Source of the DNA: JAAYLN01 sp964592855 | GTDB taxonomy: Bacteria > Verrucomicrobiota > Kiritimatiellia > RFP12 > JAAYLN01 | Length of the DNA stretch: 9,801 nucleotides | NCBI GenBank assembly: GCA_964592855.1 | Contig: CAZQKI010000168.1 | Coordinates: 1-9,801, forward strand | Direction: 5' to 3' | In this document: positions 6,353 to 9,801 of the stretch, one piece after another | Layout: the number at the start of each line of letters is the position of its first letter | How positions within the stretch are numbered: the first letter of the stretch is position 1 | Translations under genes and position numbers: made by a program | The notes under the pieces: model-generated | What the model saw: the letters and a program-made list of their open reading frames with translations, nothing else | What the model was told of the DNA's origin: nothing | Database searches by the model: none

Positions 6353-6382
6353 CTGTGCCTGTCGTTCCGTGGGAGTTTCAAC

Positions 6383-7426
6383 ATGAATCGAGTATCGAAA
6401 AAGGGGAATGGGCGGAACGCCGCCCGCCTGTGCGCCTGTGTCGTTCTTCTGCTGATCCGGATCGGCCACGCCGCGCCGGCCGCGCCCGAAATGCGCGAAT
6501 GGAGCAGCCGCGCCGGGCAGACGATCACGGCCGCCATCGTCGACGTGCAGCAGGCCATGGTCTCGCTGCAGGGCACGAACGGCGTGGTTCTCCGCATCCG
6601 CATCAGCGACTTGACGCCCGCCGGACAGGCGGCCGTCACCGCCTGGGTCGAGCGGAAAAGCCAGGGCCCCGCCTACCAGGTCGAAAACATCGCCTCCAAC
6701 AAGGTGCCCGTCTTTCTGGAGGGGGCCGGCGCCAAGTACCACGCCGTCTACACCCATCCGAACTTCGTCGCCCGCGTGACCGGCGACGCCCACGTGCAGA
6801 TCACCCTCATGGATGGCACCAACACGGTGGGCAAGCCGATCCTGATGCGGCCGATCCACTTCTACGTTCCCTGGCGGGACCAGACGCGAGCGATCGTCGC
6901 CTTCGATGAGTATCCCAAGCCGTCGCTCAATCCGAAAGAACTCACCTTCTCGGGGTGCATGGCCAGCGGCGTGACCTTCGAGTGGAACTACGCCTTCGTC
7001 GACAACACGGTGCAGGGCTGGGGATGGATCAAGGATCCGCCCAGCATCGAACATCCCACCCGCTACCACCTGCGTCTGAACTTCCCCGCGACGCACACCT
7101 TTGAAAACAGCGTCCCGATGGATGCGCGCGTGCGGCTGCTCGCCCCCTTCAGTCTCGAGATCAAGCCGCTCAAGGGCAAGCCGGTCACCTATCCCTTCTG
7201 GAAGGGGCAGGAGGCGCTGATCGGATCGGCCGAACAGGTCTCCGTCGAAGGCCCGGTCCATGGGCCGCGGCACATCCGCGTGACGGCGTCCAATTACAAA
7301 GAGGGCAAACTGGTCCCGCACATCTACCGGGGCCTGGCGCCGTACGAGGGGTTTGCGGTCTCGCTGCTCAAGGACGAGATCGACAAGCGAACCGACCGCT
7401 TCCGCCTGGTCCTGACTATTGATTGA
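6383..7426 (+). CDS. Exported protein with N-terminal SHD1-like domain, function unknown
   Basis: 347 residues. Residues 1-31 look like a Sec signal peptide: a basic n-region, the hydrophobic stretch ACVVLLLIRIG, and cleavage after HAA. Residues about 37-88 (REWSSRAGQTITAAIVDV, then VSLQGTNG, RISDLTPAGQ, AVTAW) have the layout of the SLA1-homology-1-like repeats found in many exported proteins of Planctomycetes, Verrucomicrobia and Lentisphaerae: an RxW start, a strand that covers the residue 'A' position, a V-x-L strand, and a final L(S/T)xxxQ helix. Residues 90-347 are beta-rich, with several Trp and Pro residues (WIKDPP, YPFWKG), and match nothing I recognise. The start is supported by GGGAG seven bases upstream and by the signal peptide. 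It is probably transcribed alone. Its last 11 bases overlap the end of the convergent DUF4838 gene. SHD1-like domains in bacteria have no settled role; protein or cell-surface interaction is a guess. Confidence 0.8.
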   Translation: MNRVSKKGNGRNAARLCACVVLLLIRIGHAAPAAPEMREWSSRAGQTITAAIVDVQQAMVSLQGTNGVVLRIRISDLTPAGQAAVTAWVERKSQGPAYQVENIASNKVPVFLEGAGAKYHAVYTHPNFVARVTGDAHVQITLMDGTNTVGKPILMRPIHFYVPWRDQTRAIVAFDEYPKPSLNPKELTFSGCMASGVTFEWNYAFVDNTVQGWGWIKDPPSIEHPTRYHLRLNFPATHTFENSVPMDARVRLLAPFSLEIKPLKGKPVTYPFWKGQEALIGSAEQVSVEGPVHGPRHIRVTASNYKEGKLVPHIYRGLAPYEGFAVSLLKDEIDKRTDRFRLVLTID

Positions 7427-9801
7427 CGCTGTAGAGGGCGGAGGGATTCCACAGGCCGCCCACGCCGTATTCGTCGTTGCCGACGATGCAGATGACGTTG
7501 GCGGCTCCCGGGCGGATGAAGTCCGTGACATCCACGGCGAAGGAGCGCTTCCAGTCCTGGTCGACCAGATGCCAGCGCCGGTGGGCCAGCTTGCCGTTCA
7601 CGTAGATCGCCCCCTCGTCGTCCAGCGAACCGATGCGGAGCATGATCCGCTTCCCTTGCGGAAAGACGGGGGCTGTGAACCGGACCCGGTAGCAGTAGGC
7701 GCCGTCGTAACGGTCGTAACCCTGGCGTTCGTAGAAGTCGTAGACCGAGAGGTCGCGCCAGCCCGTGTCGTCGAGGTCCTCGGCGAACCAGTTCTTGGCT
7801 TCCGCTTCGCGGGCGATGTCGGGCTTGAACTTCCAGACGTCGGGAAGATAGAAGAGGTCGTCAACCTGCGCCGGAACCTCGAGCAGGGAATAGAGCGCCG
7901 CCAGCCGCTGGGCGGGGGTGGGCGCCTCGAATCCCTTGCGTGGCGCGGGCGTCTTGGGGGAGGCGAGCGACGTGATCAGCGTCCGGAAGGCCGCCATGTT
8001 CCGGAAGATCTGTGGCGAACAGGTCTCCTCCAATGCGTTGTCGTTCCAGTGCTTGTCGAAGGCCGCGATGCTTTTCAGCGCGGTCTCGCGCGAGGGTTCG
8101 GCCAGGTCGTCCATGGCCTGGTAGCAGGCGCGCACGGCCTCGGCCTGCCGGGCGAACAGCTCGAAGGAGTCGGCGAAGCGGTCGAGTCGGCGGGCGTGGA
8201 CCCCGGCGACCTTGCGGGCCGCCGCCTTGAGCGTCGCGCGTCCCCGGGCGACGAGTTCGGGCGACAGGATCCACTGCATGACCCCCGCGCTGCCGAAAAC
8301 CAGCCGGGGCAGCGAGCGCTCGCGCGCATCGATGGCCTGCAGGATCTCCAGAGCCTCGGCGCCCGCCGCGCCGTAGAGCGTGTCGCAGCATTCCTTGAGC
8401 AGCGCGGCGGGATCGCCCGCGGCGTTCCACAGCAGCTGCGCCTGGACCCACTGGACCGGCCAGCGCAGCTCGTCGCGTCCCATGCTTTCGCAATGGTAGT
8501 AGACGTAGCCGAGGCTGTGGTAGATGCGGATCTGGTCGAGAAGGACCAGCGGCTGCGGCGTCCCGGCGAACATCGTGTATTCGCGGGCCCCCAGCTCGGC
8601 GACGCCGGCCGCCTGGTGGCCGAGGATGTCGGCCATGTAGCCGACGGCGAAGGGATCATCGGGATCGTCGATGCGCGCGCCGTTGGCGCCGACGTTGGCC
8701 GTGATGCCGACGATGCCTTCGGCTGCCTGGAAGCCGGCCGGGGGCCGGCGGAGGCTGCCGTAGCTGGAGTAGAAGGCGATCCGCTTGCCGGGCTGTTCGG
8801 CACGGATGCCCCGGATCACGGCATTCATGAACTTCCAGACGACGAGATTCGGATCGAGCGGGGGGAAGCGCCCGTCGTTGGCGGCGATGCAGCGCGGGCA
8901 TTCACACATGCCGCCGTGGTCGGCGAGCGACACCGTGGCGGTCAGCAGGGAGGGATCCTTTGCGAAATCATCGAGCTTGCACCGGATCGTTTCGGCGATG
9001 TTGCGGGGGTCGGTGAAGCAGATCTGGCCCCCGCGCGCCAGCCGCTGCGTCGCGCCGTCCTTCGTCACCAGCGGAAACCGCTCCGGCTCCTTCGCGAGGT
9101 CGGCCGTGTTGAGAATGGCGTTCAGCCAATGACCGGTCTGCTCCCGCGGCCGGTTGCCGGCGGGGACGTAGTCGCGCAGGATGACCCGGCTGAACATGCA
9201 GCGGTTGCGGAGGTTCCACAGGGCGTATTCCGGCAGCAGCCGGTCGAAGTCATGCGGCGCGAAATGAGCGGGGGGGTCGCCGGAAAGCCCGATTTCGCGC
9301 GTGCGGAACGACGGCCGGCTGGTGGTCTGGCCGCGGGGCAGCTTCAGATCGGCCAGGCGTGGCACATGCTCCCCGATTTCGCCGGGCAGGAACCAGCGCA
9401 CGCCCTGGTCCGCAAGCAGTTGGTAGACCCCGTAGAGGACGGCCGTCTCGGAGTTGCCCGCGAGGGTGACGGTGTCGGCCGCGACCGTGAGGGTGGAGAC
9501 ATCCTCGGAGCCGTCGGCGGAGACCTCGCGGACGGGATCGACCCGGGGCTCCAGCCGGATCTGCACGCGCCCCTCCTGCTTGATGCGACGCTCGCTCATG
9601 ACGCCGTAGGTGTCGACCGGCACGCGCGCGCCGGTTAGCTTTTCAATATAGGTGGAAAGTTCGTCCGCCGCCAGCCGCGTGGCGGCGCCACAGAGACGCG
9701 GCAGGTAGATGCGCGCTTCCGGCCGTCCCTCCCGAACCAGCCAGGTCTCCTCCTGGGCCGTCGACGTCAGCGCCAGCAGCGCCATAAGAAACAGGCTTGT
9801 C
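7416..9801 (-). CDS. Second exported DUF4838 protein (5' end cut by window edge)
   Basis: The frame stays open past the ATG at 9785 to the right edge, and the extra codons add TSLFL before MALLALTSTAQ. This continues a hydrophobic signal peptide with cleavage near TAQ|EE, so the true start lies outside the window and Met at 9785 is probably internal. Numbering from that Met, residues 10-150 are the alpha-glucuronidase-N-like domain (RLAADELSTYIEKLTGARVPV, GVRWFLPGEIGEHVP). The DUF4838 core follows, with SLADHGGMCECPRC (C294, C296, C299). Helices follow, and about 650-789 is a family 2-like sugar-binding domain (FAEDLDDTGWRDLSV, YRVRFTAP, IYVNGKLAHRR, VDVTDFIRPG). The architecture is the same as the DUF4838 protein at 1901-4405, but the sequences differ over most of their length, so the two are old paralogs and probably differ in substrate. 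Likely exported and carbohydrate-active; the reaction is unknown. Its promoter and operon partners are outside the window. Confidence 0.9.
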   Translation of the reverse strand, partial: TSLFLMALLALTSTAQEETWLVREGRPEARIYLPRLCGAATRLAADELSTYIEKLTGARVPVDTYGVMSERRIKQEGRVQIRLEPRVDPVREVSADGSEDVSTLTVAADTVTLAGNSETAVLYGVYQLLADQGVRWFLPGEIGEHVPRLADLKLPRGQTTSRPSFRTREIGLSGDPPAHFAPHDFDRLLPEYALWNLRNRCMFSRVILRDYVPAGNRPREQTGHWLNAILNTADLAKEPERFPLVTKDGATQRLARGGQICFTDPRNIAETIRCKLDDFAKDPSLLTATVSLADHGGMCECPRCIAANDGRFPPLDPNLVVWKFMNAVIRGIRAEQPGKRIAFYSSYGSLRRPPAGFQAAEGIVGITANVGANGARIDDPDDPFAVGYMADILGHQAAGVAELGAREYTMFAGTPQPLVLLDQIRIYHSLGYVYYHCESMGRDELRWPVQWVQAQLLWNAAGDPAALLKECCDTLYGAAGAEALEILQAIDARERSLPRLVFGSAGVMQWILSPELVARGRATLKAAARKVAGVHARRLDRFADSFELFARQAEAVRACYQAMDDLAEPSRETALKSIAAFDKHWNDNALEETCSPQIFRNMAAFRTLITSLASPKTPAPRKGFEAPTPAQRLAALYSLLEVPAQVDDLFYLPDVWKFKPDIAREAEAKNWFAEDLDDTGWRDLSVYDFYERQGYDRYDGAYCYRVRFTAPVFPQGKRIMLRIGSLDDEGAIYVNGKLAHRRWHLVDQDWKRSFAVDVTDFIRPGAANVICIVGNDEYGVGGLWNPSALYSVNQ

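Larger units (their letters stand above)
6066..6382. other. 317-base non-coding region with repeats and palindromes
   Basis: No gene is convincing here. The stretch has more A and T runs than its neighbours and contains, in order, a 12-bp tandem repeat (6086-6121), a GC-rich hairpin (6140-6155), a second hairpin (6204-6219), a 7-base inverted repeat AGCGAAA/TTTCGCT (6221-6227 with 6251-6257), an imperfect palindrome at 6263-6282, and a promoter candidate for the next gene. Short open frames cross it, but they run straight through the repeats and palindromes and carry no recognisable motif. Confidence 0.7.

Noticed and set aside
7419..9638. A 739-codon plus-strand open frame opposite the second DUF4838 gene
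   Set aside because: Same codon-register antisense effect; no ribosome site and no domain, while the minus strand encodes a complete recognisable architecture.

Overview
This is a gene-dense, GC-rich window with five protein-coding genes and no RNA gene, CRISPR array or insertion sequence that I can see. The gene content suggests a heterotrophic bacterium of the Planctomycetes-Verrucomicrobia-Lentisphaerae-Kiritimatiellae group. It holds two large exported DUF4838 (glycoside-hydrolase-like) proteins, a lipid- or membrane-independent exported protein with an SHD1-like N-terminal domain, and an AAA-like ATPase fused to a PD-(D/E)XK nuclease fold, of a kind often present in many copies in such genomes. 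The phylum is inferred from these families; no marker gene is present.

Layout. Positions 1-1879 (minus) hold most of an M14 zinc carboxypeptidase, cut by the left edge. It lies 21 bases downstream of a complete DUF4838 protein (1901-4405, minus), so the two form a probable operon. A 124-base divergent intergenic region (4406-4529) carries two promoter candidates back to back: a full match to the sigma-54 -24/-12 consensus reading left into the DUF4838-M14 operon, and a sigma-70-type promoter reading right whose -10 box ends six bases before the ATG of the ATPase gene, implying a leaderless mRNA. The AAA/PD-(D/E)XK gene (4530-6065, plus) is followed by a 317-base non-coding stretch with a 12-bp tandem repeat and two GC-rich palindromes sharing the same AGGA loop in opposite orientation. 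The SHD1-like gene (6383-7426, plus) then overlaps tail-to-tail by 11 bases with a second DUF4838 protein (7416 to beyond the right edge, minus).

How the genes may work together. The two DUF4838 proteins have the same plan: signal peptide, alpha-glucuronidase-N-like domain, central DUF4838 region with a Cys-x-Cys-x-x-Cys motif, and a C-terminal galactose-binding-like domain. They probably act on polysaccharide or glycoconjugate outside the cytoplasm. The first is co-transcribed with a peptidase of intact active site, which suggests glycopeptide or glycoprotein use, switched on through sigma-54 and an enhancer-binding activator not seen here. The ATPase-nuclease gene looks like an independent insertion between these metabolic genes.
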